A DNA stretch of 64,000 nucleotides from positions 235 to 64,234 of the forward strand of contig JAHDEX010000004.1 of assembly GCA_020628545.1 (NCBI GenBank). The letters are read 5' to 3'. Every line of letters starts with the position of its first letter. Position 1 is the first letter of the stretch. Source of the DNA: Paracoccaceae bacterium (lineage in GTDB: Bacteria; Pseudomonadota; Alphaproteobacteria; Rhodobacterales; Rhodobacteraceae). Below the pieces are notes generated by a model. That model was not told the DNA's origin. It worked only from the letters and a program-made list of their open reading frames with translations, and searched no databases. Shown here one piece after another: positions 8,391 through 17,225 of this stretch. A program made the position numbers and the translations under genes.

Positions 8391-8963
8391 CTAATGCGCC
8401 GACTTCATCGCTGTGACGAGAGCATGATGAAGCGACCCTGCCGACGACCGCGGTCCGAGGATGCGGAGATGGTCAGTGGCGCGGCGGGTCACAAAGCAGC
8501 TGAGATGATCAATCGCCGTGCGTTGCACAGTATGAACTGCCATTTTCCGGATGTTGATCGGACACAGCAGTTCCATTACCGGCGCGACTTCGCCTCGCAG
8601 ATCAAAGACTGCCCACGCATCGTTTTGTTCGGTAATTGACGCGGTCTCGCCAAAGCGGGTTGTCAACTGCACGGCAAGGTCTTCGTGACTGTCATGCGGG
8701 GCGCCGATCATCCACTGGTCCGGCCCGATCCAAAAAGATGCTTCCGGGTCGTGCATGACCAACTCGCTGACGCCCGGTGCATCGCTCTCAAGAAGGTCAG
8801 AAAGGCGTTTGCGACAGGCCTCTTCAGCGCCAAGTCGCGCTTGTACCGACGCCAGTGCAAGGTGCGTCACCTCTGTTAGCGTCACAGGTCCATGTGTGTC
8901 AGCACGTGGTGAGTCTCCCCCTAGCGCCGTCATGGGTTTCATTTCGGGCAAAAGATCAGACAC
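8391..8963 (-). CDS. mgdD: N-methylglutamate dehydrogenase subunit D (sarcosine oxidase gamma-like)
   Basis: Predicted 190 residues. The GTG start at 8961-8963 overlaps the mgdC stop by eight bases and has AAGGAG upstream within mgdC, so translation is probably coupled. A longer ATG frame reaches 9026 but lies wholly inside mgdC. Family features are the SFWIGPDQWMI segment, the LAVQLTTRFGETASITEQNDAWAVFDLRG region (read in two parts) and the C-terminal HYRTAIDHL-like VQRTAIDHLSCFV piece typical of the gamma subunit of heterotetrameric sarcosine oxidase. Gamma subunits resemble the GcvT fold and pack against alpha. The context with mgdABC and mgsABC assigns it to N-methylglutamate dehydrogenase. 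Confidence 0.88.
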   Translation of the reverse strand: MSDLLPEMKPMTALGGDSPRADTHGPVTLTEVTHLALASVQARLGAEEACRKRLSDLLESDAPGVSELVMHDPEASFWIGPDQWMIGAPHDSHEDLAVQLTTRFGETASITEQNDAWAVFDLRGEVAPVMELLCPINIRKMAVHTVQRTAIDHLSCFVTRRATDHLRILGPRSSAGSLHHALVTAMKSAH

Positions 8964-11907
8964 GCAACCGCTCTCCTTCAGGGTCGATGAAGTGGGCACT
9001 GACGACTTCAACGTCATGGTCCACACCGGTCAATGGGCTCACTAGCCGGATCACCTCTCCCATCCGCGTATCGCCGCGTTTGAGATAGCCAAGCGCGATA
9101 TGATGGCCGAGGTGGGGTGAATAGCAGGCAGAGGTGACATAGCCCTGATCATGGGCGGCATCCACGGGATCGCCTTTGGTCATCAGATGTGACCCGGCGG
9201 GTAGCGGATTTGCCAAATCAACCGGCCTCAGACCGACAAGTTTCAGCGCATCGTCGGTGTTCAGACCCTCTCGTTCAGACAATGTTGACCCTATACTGTC
9301 CTTCTTCTTATTCACCATCCGGCCCATGCCGAGGTTCAACGCGGTGGTCGTTCCGTTCAACTCATTACCCGCCACGTGGCCTTTTTCGATGCGCATCACA
9401 CTCAGCGCCTCTGTGCCATAAACGACCGCGTCGAACTCCTCACCCGCTGCCATCAGCCTGCGCACCAGCGCATCGCCGTAGCGGGTTGGCACCGCAATCT
9501 CATACGCCAATTCACCGGAGAAGGAGATGCGGAAAAGTCGGGCTCGGATGCCGCCGACGCTGATCTCGCCACAGGCCATGTAGGGAAAAGCTTCGTTCGA
9601 AATGTCATGTTCTTGGTCGATGACCTTTTGCAGCAGCTTGCGGGCGTTGGGGCCAGCGACGGAGTATTGCGCCCATGCCTCAGTCGTCGAGATCAGTTGC
9701 ACATCCAGATCAGGGAACAGGCATTGGCGCACGAATTCCATATGCCGGTAGACGCTGACCGCGTTGGCGGTCGTCGTGGTGACGACGAAGTGGTCTTCAG
9801 CCAGTCGTGCCGCGGTGCCATCATCCATCACAATCCCGTCCTCGCGCAGCATCAGGCCATAGCGGACCGTGCCGACAGGAACCTTGGCGAATGGGTTGCA
9901 GTAAATCTTGTTCAGGAAGGGCGCGGCATCGGTACCCTGCACGTCGATCTTGCCCAGTGTGGTCACGTCACAAATTCCGACAGACTTGCGGGTTTGCAGC
10001 ACCTCTCGGTCGACAGATTGCCGCCAATGGGCTTCGCCGGGGCGCGGGAACCATTGCGCACGCAGCCACATACCGACCTCGACGAAGACAGCTCCCTGTT
10101 CTTCTGCCCAGGCATGAGACGGGGTCTTACGGACAGGCCGGAAGTTTTCATCCCGCGATCGGCCTGCAAAGGCGCCAATCGCCGTGGGCGTATAAGGCGG
10201 ACGGAAGATCGTAGTGCCAACCTCGGGGATCGACTTTCCCGCAAGCTCGGCCATGATAGCGAGGCCGCCCATGTTCGACGTCTTGCCCTGATCGGTGGCC
10301 ATCCCAAGCGTCGTATACCGCTTCAAATGCTCGACCGATTTGAAGTTCTCTTGATACGCCAGTTTCACATCTTTGACAGTCACATCGTTCTGCTGATCCA
10401 GCCAGGCGCGCGTCGCGCCCTCCACGTGCCAGAATGGCGTTATGTTGATTGTAGCATCTTCGGCCCTTGGCAGGGCAGGGGCATTCGCCTTGATGCCAAT
10501 TGCCTCTAACGCTTTGACCGCCACCGATATACCGCTGTCCAGCGCGCCATGTGTCGAGAACACGCCAGCCGCAGCACCTGCCGCAGACATCCCCCGTGGT
10601 AAGGTCTCACTCGGCCTGAAGGCCAAAATCTGATCGTTCCACGACGGACGGCCCCGTTGGTGGCTAGCCAGATGCACATTCGGATTCCATCCGCCAGACA
10701 CGCCAAGCGCGCCACAACTGAGCATTCGCACTTTGCCTTGCGCGTCGGTAACATCAACGCGCTCAAGCCCCAAACGGCCCTTGGTGTCGGTAACTGTCGC
10801 ACCGGCGATGATCTCGTAGTCGTCGCTTTTTGGGGCATGGGTCCGTGTGTCAATCACGGCCTTGATGAGCACACCCTTGGCGTGCAGGTCCGCCGCCGTG
10901 CGATGCCCGTCATCATTGTTGGTGAAGATCGTGATCCGTTGCGCAGGCGTGACGGCCCAACGGTTCGCATAGCTGCGCATGGCAGAGGCGAGCATGATCC
11001 CAGGTCGGTCGTTGTTCTCAAACGCAATCGGACGCTCGATCGCGCCTGCTGCAATGATTGCCTGCTTGCAATAGATGCGCCACAGGATCTGACGCGGCTT
11101 ATTCTTGGGTGGGACCGGCAGGTGATCGGACACGCGTTCCAGCGCGCCATAAATTCCGTGATCAAATGCGCCCAAAACCGTCGTGCGGGACATCAAGCGG
11201 ACGTTTGACAGGGAAGATAACTCGGCAATCGTATTTGCGGCCCATTCAGCCCCGTCCTGATCCGCAACGGCAAATGTCTCGCTGTTCAAACGCCCGCCCA
11301 GAACAAAGTCCTCGTCCGCAACGATGACTTCTGCCCCGGCGCGGCCTGCGGTGAGGGCCGCAATCAGCCCGGCGGGACCCGCCCCGATGATCAGCAGGTC
11401 GCAATGCAGGAAGCCTTTATCGTAGCTGTCAGGGTCCGGTTCTAGCGACAATGTCCCTAGCCCAGCGGCCTTGCGGATGATCGGCTCGTACACCTTCTCC
11501 CAAAAGGCGGCGGGCCACATGAAGGTTTTATAATAGAACCCGGCGGCGAAGAAGTTCGACAGCTTGTCGTTGATCGCCATCGCGTCAAACGCAAGCGTCG
11601 GCCAGCGGTTTTGCGACTGGGCAATCAGCCCGTCAAACAACTCAGCAGTCGTCGCCCGCGTATTTGGCTCTTTTCGGGCGCCAGTGCGCAACTCAACAAT
11701 CGCATTTGGCTCTTCCGACCCTGCGGTCAGCGGACCACGCGGACGGTGATACTTGAACGACCGGCCCATGAGGCGCACACCATTGGCTAGCAGCGCAGAG
11801 GCCAGCGTGTCGCCCTCGTACCCCTGATAGCTTTTGCCGTCGAAGGTGAAGTTCAACTGCTGCGCGCGGTTAACCTGCCCGCCATCTAACCGGTTCTTCT
11901 GGGTCAT
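8956..11907 (-). CDS. mgdC: N-methylglutamate dehydrogenase subunit C (sarcosine oxidase alpha-like)
   Basis: Predicted 983 residues, the usual size for the alpha subunit. An N-terminal ubiquitin/ferredoxin-like segment (about 15-75) includes YEGDTLASALLANGVRL and RSFKYHRPRG. It is followed by a dinucleotide-binding domain with LLIIGAGPAGLIAALTAGRA at about residue 170. The C-terminal third (about 620-980) is a GcvT-like folate-binding domain, with VGICDVTTLGKIDVQGTDA, KGHVAGNELNGTTTALNLG and the final ALGYLKRG region. In N-methylglutamate dehydrogenase this subunit takes the C1 unit released from N-methylglutamate, probably onto tetrahydrofolate. Its start overlaps the mgdB stop by ATGA and its end overlaps mgdD. 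The plus-strand frames opposite it are shadows. Confidence 0.93.
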   Translation of the reverse strand: MTQKNRLDGGQVNRAQQLNFTFDGKSYQGYEGDTLASALLANGVRLMGRSFKYHRPRGPLTAGSEEPNAIVELRTGARKEPNTRATTAELFDGLIAQSQNRWPTLAFDAMAINDKLSNFFAAGFYYKTFMWPAAFWEKVYEPIIRKAAGLGTLSLEPDPDSYDKGFLHCDLLIIGAGPAGLIAALTAGRAGAEVIVADEDFVLGGRLNSETFAVADQDGAEWAANTIAELSSLSNVRLMSRTTVLGAFDHGIYGALERVSDHLPVPPKNKPRQILWRIYCKQAIIAAGAIERPIAFENNDRPGIMLASAMRSYANRWAVTPAQRITIFTNNDDGHRTAADLHAKGVLIKAVIDTRTHAPKSDDYEIIAGATVTDTKGRLGLERVDVTDAQGKVRMLSCGALGVSGGWNPNVHLASHQRGRPSWNDQILAFRPSETLPRGMSAAGAAAGVFSTHGALDSGISVAVKALEAIGIKANAPALPRAEDATINITPFWHVEGATRAWLDQQNDVTVKDVKLAYQENFKSVEHLKRYTTLGMATDQGKTSNMGGLAIMAELAGKSIPEVGTTIFRPPYTPTAIGAFAGRSRDENFRPVRKTPSHAWAEEQGAVFVEVGMWLRAQWFPRPGEAHWRQSVDREVLQTRKSVGICDVTTLGKIDVQGTDAAPFLNKIYCNPFAKVPVGTVRYGLMLREDGIVMDDGTAARLAEDHFVVTTTTANAVSVYRHMEFVRQCLFPDLDVQLISTTEAWAQYSVAGPNARKLLQKVIDQEHDISNEAFPYMACGEISVGGIRARLFRISFSGELAYEIAVPTRYGDALVRRLMAAGEEFDAVVYGTEALSVMRIEKGHVAGNELNGTTTALNLGMGRMVNKKKDSIGSTLSEREGLNTDDALKLVGLRPVDLANPLPAGSHLMTKGDPVDAAHDQGYVTSACYSPHLGHHIALGYLKRGDTRMGEVIRLVSPLTGVDHDVEVVSAHFIDPEGERLRV

Positions 11908-12191
11908 GTCGAACGCCCCTCTCGGCGGGCGACGTCGCGGGCAAGCTCAACCGAAGTGATCTCATGCGTCGTGGTATCGCGTGTCACGACAAGCCAAGAC
12001 CGATCGCCGCCTTCGTGAAACCACAGCTCGCGGTGCAGACCTGCGGGGTTGTCGCGTAGATAGCCGTAGTCGGTGAACTGCGGCAAAGCATCCGGGGCCG
12101 CCCAGTCGGGGCGGTGGATTAACGCGGCATCTCCAAGATAGGTAAACTCAGCGGCATCGCGCGGACCAAGGAGAGGGTGGTTGATAATCAT
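11904..12191 (-). CDS. mgdB: N-methylglutamate dehydrogenase subunit B (sarcosine oxidase delta-like)
   Basis: Predicted 95 residues, typical for the delta subunit. It keeps the family landmarks GPRDAAEFTYLGDA, YLRDNPAG and RELWFHEGGDRSWLVVTRDT. The classical delta subunit of heterotetrameric sarcosine oxidase carries a zinc site with an N-terminal CPxCG; here that place reads HPLLG, and no cysteine occurs in the protein. Zinc binding of the usual kind is therefore unlikely. The gene follows mgdA by 9 bp and overlaps mgdC by 4 bp. The delta-like subunit is probably structural in the alpha-beta-gamma-delta complex. Confidence 0.9.
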   Translation of the reverse strand: MIINHPLLGPRDAAEFTYLGDAALIHRPDWAAPDALPQFTDYGYLRDNPAGLHRELWFHEGGDRSWLVVTRDTTTHEITSVELARDVARREGRST

Positions 12192-12200
12192 GGTTACCCC

Positions 12201-13451
12201 TCAATGCAGGTTGGGCTGGTTACCCATACCCTTTTCGTCGATCATCAGCCCGCGATTGAATCTGTCAAAGCGATAGGCAATTGCGGTCGGGTGCGGCTCA
12301 TCCTTCGCCAGCAGGTGGGCATAAACATAGCCAGAGGCTGGCGTCGCCTTGAACCCGCCGTAACACCACCCGCCGTTGAAATAGAGCCGTTCGATATGGG
12401 TGCGGTCGATAATGGGTGAGCCGTCCATCGACATATCCATGATTCCACCCCACATCCGCAGCAGCCTCGCACGGCCCAGCATCGGAAAGATCGCCATGCC
12501 GCCTTCGCAGACATCCTCAACGACCGGCAGATTGCCGCGTTGAGCGTAAGAGTTATAGCCGTCGATATCGCCGCCAAACACCAGTCCGCCCTTGTCGGAC
12601 TGGGAGCAGTAGAAATGACCTGCCCCAAAGGTAATCACCCCGGGCAAGACAGGCTTCAGCCCTTCGGACACGAAGGCCTGCAACACATGGCTCTCAATCG
12701 GCAAACGCATCCCGGCCTTGGCCATGACACGGCTCGATGAGCCTGCGACGCAAGAGGCCACCTTGCCCGCCTTAATCGTGCCACGCGAGGTCTCGACGCC
12801 TTTGCACACGCCGTCTTCGATCAGGAACCCGGTGACCTCGCAGTTCTGGATGATGTCCACACCCAGCTTATCCGCAGCCCGCGCATAACCCCAGGCCACA
12901 GCATCATGGCGCACTGTGCCGCCCCGGTGCTGCGCAAGGCCACCCTTGATCGGGAAGCGTGCGTTGTCAGTATTCAAAAAAGGGTAGCGTTCTTTGATCT
13001 GCGCGGTGGTCAGCAGATCTGCATCCGCACCATTCAGGATCATTGCATTCCCGCGCCGGATAAAGGCATCGCGCTGGGCGTCAGAGTGGATCAGGTTCAG
13101 GATCCCGCGTTGGCTGACCATCGCGTTGTAGTTTAGATCCTGCTCTAGCCCTTCCCACAGCTTTAGTGAAAACTCATAGAACGGTTCACTGCCGTCGAGC
13201 AGATAGTTAGAGCGGATGATAGTGGTATTCCTGCCCACGTTCCCGCCACCAATCCAGCCCTTTTCCAGCACCGCAATGCGCTTCTGACCGTAAATCTTGG
13301 CAAGGTAGTAGGCAGTCGCTAGCCCATGGCCACCGCCACCAATGATCACATAGTCATAGGCAGGTTGCGGGTCAGGATCACGCCAAGCAGCACCCCAGCC
13401 CTTATGGCCCGTGAGCGCTTCCTTGATCACGCGCAAACCGGAGTAACGCAT
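12201..13451 (-). CDS. mgdA: N-methylglutamate dehydrogenase subunit A (sarcosine oxidase beta-like FAD subunit)
   Basis: Predicted 416 residues, matching the length of the beta subunit. An N-terminal Rossmann motif (YVIIGGGGHGLATAYYLA, about residues 33-50) and IAVLEKGWIGGGNVGRNTTI mark the FAD/FMN-binding amine-oxidoreductase family; R-N near the flavin is typical of SoxB. The C-terminal substrate-side motif NGGWCYGGFKATPASG is present. This is the catalytic subunit that oxidises N-methylglutamate to glutamate. The ATG at 13449-13451 has a GAGGAAGGA motif upstream and is preferred to an in-frame start 57 codons earlier that reads low-quality sequence. It is first in the mgdABCD-regulator-mgsABC-gmaS run, and 254 bp separate it from the divergent fucU, which should hold both promoters. 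Confidence 0.92.
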   Translation of the reverse strand: MRYSGLRVIKEALTGHKGWGAAWRDPDPQPAYDYVIIGGGGHGLATAYYLAKIYGQKRIAVLEKGWIGGGNVGRNTTIIRSNYLLDGSEPFYEFSLKLWEGLEQDLNYNAMVSQRGILNLIHSDAQRDAFIRRGNAMILNGADADLLTTAQIKERYPFLNTDNARFPIKGGLAQHRGGTVRHDAVAWGYARAADKLGVDIIQNCEVTGFLIEDGVCKGVETSRGTIKAGKVASCVAGSSSRVMAKAGMRLPIESHVLQAFVSEGLKPVLPGVITFGAGHFYCSQSDKGGLVFGGDIDGYNSYAQRGNLPVVEDVCEGGMAIFPMLGRARLLRMWGGIMDMSMDGSPIIDRTHIERLYFNGGWCYGGFKATPASGYVYAHLLAKDEPHPTAIAYRFDRFNRGLMIDEKGMGNQPNLH

Positions 13452-13705
13452 CGCGACTGTGTCCTTCCTCGGTCCTGATGCAGTAATTGACTTGCTCTGT
13501 TTTGGGCATTTCGGCGGTGCGATAGCAATCGAAAACCGCCGCACGAAGAAAAAATTTTGAACTACAGTAATATTGCGATGGCTGAATTTGGGATCTGCAG
13601 CCTTTTTCGAGGTGCAGGACATAATTTGGGTGCAGGCAACGCGGTTCTTGCAACGGCGCTTTGGTCAATGGCAGGCTGAGTCTCAAACGCAAGAAAGGGC
13701 ACCTC

Positions 13706-14149
13706 ATGCTTCATGGTATCAATCCCGCTATCTCGCCAGAGTTGCTGTACATCCTTGCGCGCATGGGTCACGGCGATGAACTTGTTTTGGTGGACGCAAA
13801 CTACCCTGCTGCCTCAACAGCGCAGACCTGCACGGTGCCCGATGTCGTGACCTACCCGGGTATGTCGTCGGCCGAGGTTGCCGATCTGATCACAGAACTG
13901 ATGCCGCTCGACAACTTTCATACCTACGGTGCTCTGCGCATGGAAGTTGATGAACAACCGAATGAGGTCAATGCCGTGCATCAGGACGTTTTTGCCGTTC
14001 TGACCCCGCGTCTCCCAGAAGGGGCAACTTTGGGCAGCATCGAACGGCAGGCGTTTTACGCGAAAGCGAAGACCTGTTTCGCGGTGGTCCAATGCAGTGA
14101 GATGCGTGCTTTTGGGTGTTTCATCCTGCGCAAAGGGGTGATTTTCTAA
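13706..14149 (+). CDS. fucU: FucU/RbsD family sugar mutarotase
   Basis: Predicted 147 residues. The N-terminus MLHGINPAISPEL, then ARMGHGDELVLVDANYPA, is the FucU signature, with the His of MGHGD being the conserved catalytic-site residue. FucU interconverts anomers of L-fucose; the related RbsD acts on ribose. The ATG at 13706 follows an AAGAAAGGG motif; an in-frame start 15 codons earlier adds a Lys/Arg-rich leader unlike the family. It is divergent from mgdA and its stop overlaps the dctM stop by 4 bp tail to tail. The link to the neighbouring TRAP transporter and iolB suggests sugar or polyol use, but the true substrate is not shown by the sequence. Confidence 0.88.
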   Translation: MLHGINPAISPELLYILARMGHGDELVLVDANYPAASTAQTCTVPDVVTYPGMSSAEVADLITELMPLDNFHTYGALRMEVDEQPNEVNAVHQDVFAVLTPRLPEGATLGSIERQAFYAKAKTCFAVVQCSEMRAFGCFILRKGVIF

Positions 14150-15474
14150 AGTGCATCGATCATCCACACGAGCCAGAGCGTAATCGCTGGAAAGCATGCC
14201 AGAATGCCGACCCGGACGAGATCAGTCAGCACAAAGGGAAGTGCGCCGCGATAGGTTTGCCCAATTGGTGTGTCCTTCGCCATTGTGTTGATGATGAACA
14301 GGTTCATTCCAACCGGCGGTGTGATCAGGCCGACCTCCACTACGATCAATACGAGAATGCCAAACCAGAGGCCAAAATCCGTGGGGCTCATGCCGAAATC
14401 AAGGGCCAGCATGATCGGGAAGATGATCGGTACGGTCAGCAGGATCATCGATAGGCTATCCATGACGCAGCCGAACGCCAAGTACATTAGGAGAACTATC
14501 GTCAGAATAAGCCAGGGCGAAAATCCCTGACCGCCCACCCACATGGCGGCGGTTTGCGGCAGCTGGGTCAGCGACAGGAAGTTGTTGTAAATGCCCGCAC
14601 CGAGGATGATGAGAAAGATCATCGCAGAAGACGCACCGGTCGCGAGGATCGCATCGCTAAGCTTTACCATTGTCATTTGGCCAGACGTGAGCGCAATGAT
14701 CCCCGTCCCTGCAGCGCCGACCGCGGCCGCTTCGGTTGGGGTGAAGATCCCTGCGTAGATGCCGCCGACCACGACCACAAAAATCACGATCACGGGCCAT
14801 ACTTTGCTCAATGCGATGAAACGCGCTGACCACGGCACACGGGTTTTGACGGCGGCAGAATTGGGCGAAACCCGGACCCAGATTGAGATTGCGAGCATAT
14901 AGCCAAGCGCTGCAAGAATGCCTGGAACGAGGGCCGCGACGAAAAGCTTTTCGATGTTTTGCTCCGCCAAGACGGCGTAGATCACAAGGATGACCGAGGG
15001 GGGGATCAAGATGCCCAAAGTGCCCCCGGCGGCCAATGCTCCGGTCGAAAGCGAGCCCGGATAGCCGTAGCGTTTCAGCTCCGGCAGCGCGACTTGTCCC
15101 ATCGTGGCTGCAGTCGCAAGTGACGACCCGCAGATTGCCCCGAACCCTGCACAAGCCCCCACTGCTGACATTGCAACGCCGCCGCGTCGATGCCCCAGAA
15201 AGGTCTCTGCCGCCCGAAACAGTGCAGCTGACATGCCCGACAGTGTCGCGAACTGACCCATGAGAAGGAACAACGGGATGATCGAAAAGGAATAGTTTGA
15301 AAATGTACCGAACGTGAGAGTCTTCATCTGGTTCAGCGTCATCATCGGCGTGCCAATGACCAGATAGGTGCCACCGATGCCGACCCCGATCATCGCAAGC
15401 GCAATTGGCATACGCAAAAACACGAGGATCAGCAGAACAGGGAATGACCAGAGGGCAAGTTCGAGATTACTCAT
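14146..15474 (-). CDS. dctM: TRAP transporter large permease (DctM)
   Basis: Predicted 442 residues, the full length of a DctM subunit with about 12 hydrophobic helices. Family motifs include PLFLLMGQFATLSGMSAALF, SSLATAATMGQVALPELKRYG (in part), GTLGILIPPSVILVIYAVL and FTPTEAAAVGAAG. DctM forms the sodium-coupled transport channel for a solute delivered by DctP. The ATG at 15472-15474 overlaps the dctQ stop by eight bases; an upstream ATG 41 codons earlier would run through dctQ. The 3' end overlaps fucU by 4 bp. The transported acid or sugar cannot be told from sequence. Confidence 0.93.
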   Translation of the reverse strand: MSNLELALWSFPVLLILVFLRMPIALAMIGVGIGGTYLVIGTPMMTLNQMKTLTFGTFSNYSFSIIPLFLLMGQFATLSGMSAALFRAAETFLGHRRGGVAMSAVGACAGFGAICGSSLATAATMGQVALPELKRYGYPGSLSTGALAAGGTLGILIPPSVILVIYAVLAEQNIEKLFVAALVPGILAALGYMLAISIWVRVSPNSAAVKTRVPWSARFIALSKVWPVIVIFVVVVGGIYAGIFTPTEAAAVGAAGTGIIALTSGQMTMVKLSDAILATGASSAMIFLIILGAGIYNNFLSLTQLPQTAAMWVGGQGFSPWLILTIVLLMYLAFGCVMDSLSMILLTVPIIFPIMLALDFGMSPTDFGLWFGILVLIVVEVGLITPPVGMNLFIINTMAKDTPIGQTYRGALPFVLTDLVRVGILACFPAITLWLVWMIDAL

Positions 15475-15988
15475 CGATCGCGCTCCCTGACAACAGGCGC
15501 CGCCCAGCTCTGAGAATGCAAAAGACAGCGACGAGCGTGAATCCGATGGCCCCGATAAGACCACCAGCATAGCCCCACCAAACCGGGATTTGAGCAATCA
15601 ACGTCGTTTCTCCGAACGATCGCTTGTCTGCCATCCCGAGGTACAGGCGCCAAGTAATCAGCAGGGCCAGCGCGGCCATCGCAATACTGAACAGCAAGTC
15701 GAAACACCGCTGTGCAAAGCGTGGCATCACTGACTGAAACAAATCAACGCGCGCGTGTGCGTCGCTCAATTGCGCCCAGGGCAGGAAAGCAAAGATCGCG
15801 ACCGCGATACCGATCTCCGTCATGTCATAGATGCCACGAATAGGCCGGATGCCGATATCCAATGGCACAAACGCGCGCCCAACGATCGAAACCGTATTCA
15901 GAACAACAAGCCCGATAAGCACCGCGCCGCCAAACAGTGCCAAACTGCGCGCAATAGTGTCAGCGATATGGTGCAAGCGACGGTACAT
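15467..15988 (-). CDS. dctQ: TRAP transporter small permease (DctQ)
   Basis: Predicted 173 residues with four hydrophobic helices, at about 12-35, 52-72, 95-115 and 135-155. The sequence has the family pattern FGGAVLIGLVVLNTVSIVGRAF near the N-terminus (read in parts) and a central DAHARVDLF motif, which is highly conserved in DctQ (usually HIRVD). It pairs with DctM and helps dock the binding protein. The start ATG at 15986-15988 has AGGGG upstream. It lies 65 bp downstream of dctP, and that gap carries a strong terminator. Confidence 0.92.
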   Translation of the reverse strand: MYRRLHHIADTIARSLALFGGAVLIGLVVLNTVSIVGRAFVPLDIGIRPIRGIYDMTEIGIAVAIFAFLPWAQLSDAHARVDLFQSVMPRFAQRCFDLLFSIAMAALALLITWRLYLGMADKRSFGETTLIAQIPVWWGYAGGLIGAIGFTLVAVFCILRAGRRLLSGSAIDE

Positions 15989-16002
15989 GCTGCCCCTCTG
16001 AC

Positions 16003-16030
16003 AAAAAAAAAGGGGTCCGAAAAGACCCCT
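16003..16030 (-). terminator. Strong intercistronic terminator between dctP and dctQM
   Basis: On the minus strand AGGGGTC pairs perfectly with GACCCCT across a TTTTCG loop, followed by at least eight T. It is a textbook Rho-independent terminator, placed after dctP and before dctQ. It would make the binding-protein message more abundant than the permease message. Confidence 0.88.
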
Positions 16031-16053
16031 CTTCAGATTAAGCGTTTGGCGGC

Positions 16054-17091
16054 TTAGTTGCTGTGTTCGGCAATCAAGGCCTTGGCCCGGTCGATCAGCG
16101 CTTGGCCGTCGATACCTTTTTCATCCATCTCGGCCACCCAACGATCCACAACCGGCTGTGCGGCTTCTTTCCATCGCGCTATTTCATCCGCTTCCAGCGC
16201 AACGATATTGCTTCCTGCCTCGATCGCGATTTCGCGTGCAGGCGCATCAAATTCAACCATCGAGGCAGAGCTCATACCAGCCATCATCTGGCCGCTCTCC
16301 GCGTCAATGATGGCGCGAAGGTCATCTGGCAGTGCTTCATAGGACGCCTTGTTCATCGCAAAGACGAACGTCGCTGTATACAGCGCTTCTGGTCCCGTGA
16401 ATTCTGTGTGGTTGCCGACCAGCTCTGTCAGGCGCAATGTCTTTGTGACTTCCCAAGGGATTACTGTTCCATTGATCACGCCTTTCGACAGCGCCTCCGG
16501 CACTGCAGGCACAGGCATGCCAATAGGTTCTGCGCCAAGCTCTGCGAGCAGTTCGTTGATGATCCGCGTCGGGCCACGCAACGTTTTTCCAGCCATATCT
16601 TCCAGCGAATTCACAGGCTCCGCCGTGTGGATCACCCCAGGGCCGTGAACCCAGGCCGTCAGGATCTTGAAGTCGCCATACTCAGATGCCTGAAAGTCCT
16701 CTTCGATCATCTGTTGGAACGCTTTCGAAGTCCCGACTGGATCAGCCATCATAAATGGCAATTCAAACACTTCCGTCCGGGGGAAGCGACCGGGTGTGTA
16801 CCCGGGCAATGTCAGCACAATATCGGCAACGCCGTCCCGCGCCTGATCAATTAGGTCTGTCGGACGCCCACCCAGCGACATGCTGTCAAATTGCTGGATC
16901 GCGATCCGACCATCGGAAGCTGCGACAACTCTGTCCGCAAATGGCTTCATAATCTCGTTCGCCAGCACTGACTGCGGCGGTAGGAAGGAGTGCATGCGAA
17001 GCGTGACCTCCTGAGCGGCAACAGGAATTGCAGAAGTCACGGCCAATGCCAGGCTCGCAAGCGTGGCGGTCAAGAGGTTGCGTCTTTGCAT
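16054..17091 (-). CDS. dctP: TRAP transporter solute-binding protein (DctP)
   Basis: Predicted 345 residues, with a signal peptide of about 27 residues (MQRRNLLTATLASLALAVTS, cleavage after VAA or AQ). The mature protein follows the DctP pattern: TLRMHSFLPPQS, a central arginine-containing GKTLRGPTRIINELLAELGAEP that in this family contacts the substrate carboxylate, and PVPAVPEALSKGVINGTVIP. It captures a periplasmic solute, probably an organic acid, for DctQM. The ATG at 17089-17091 follows GAGAAG; a longer frame starts 40 codons upstream without signal-peptide character. A truncated LysR gene lies upstream, which may once have been the regulator of this transporter. Confidence 0.92.
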   Translation of the reverse strand: MQRRNLLTATLASLALAVTSAIPVAAQEVTLRMHSFLPPQSVLANEIMKPFADRVVAASDGRIAIQQFDSMSLGGRPTDLIDQARDGVADIVLTLPGYTPGRFPRTEVFELPFMMADPVGTSKAFQQMIEEDFQASEYGDFKILTAWVHGPGVIHTAEPVNSLEDMAGKTLRGPTRIINELLAELGAEPIGMPVPAVPEALSKGVINGTVIPWEVTKTLRLTELVGNHTEFTGPEALYTATFVFAMNKASYEALPDDLRAIIDAESGQMMAGMSSASMVEFDAPAREIAIEAGSNIVALEADEIARWKEAAQPVVDRWVAEMDEKGIDGQALIDRAKALIAEHSN

Positions 17092-17225
17092 GGTCTTCTC
17101 CCAGACGACAAAATGATGCGCTACACCAAGCAGAACTGCGACCGAGTCGCAACCGCTGGACCGATCCTCAGCTTGCATGGTCGCGTTGAACCTGTACAGC
17201 GGTCGCACCATCGTATCACTGTCTG

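Noticed and set aside
9376-10509. 377-codon plus-strand frame opposite mgdC
   Set aside because: No domain motifs; mgdC on the other strand is a clear full-length family member.
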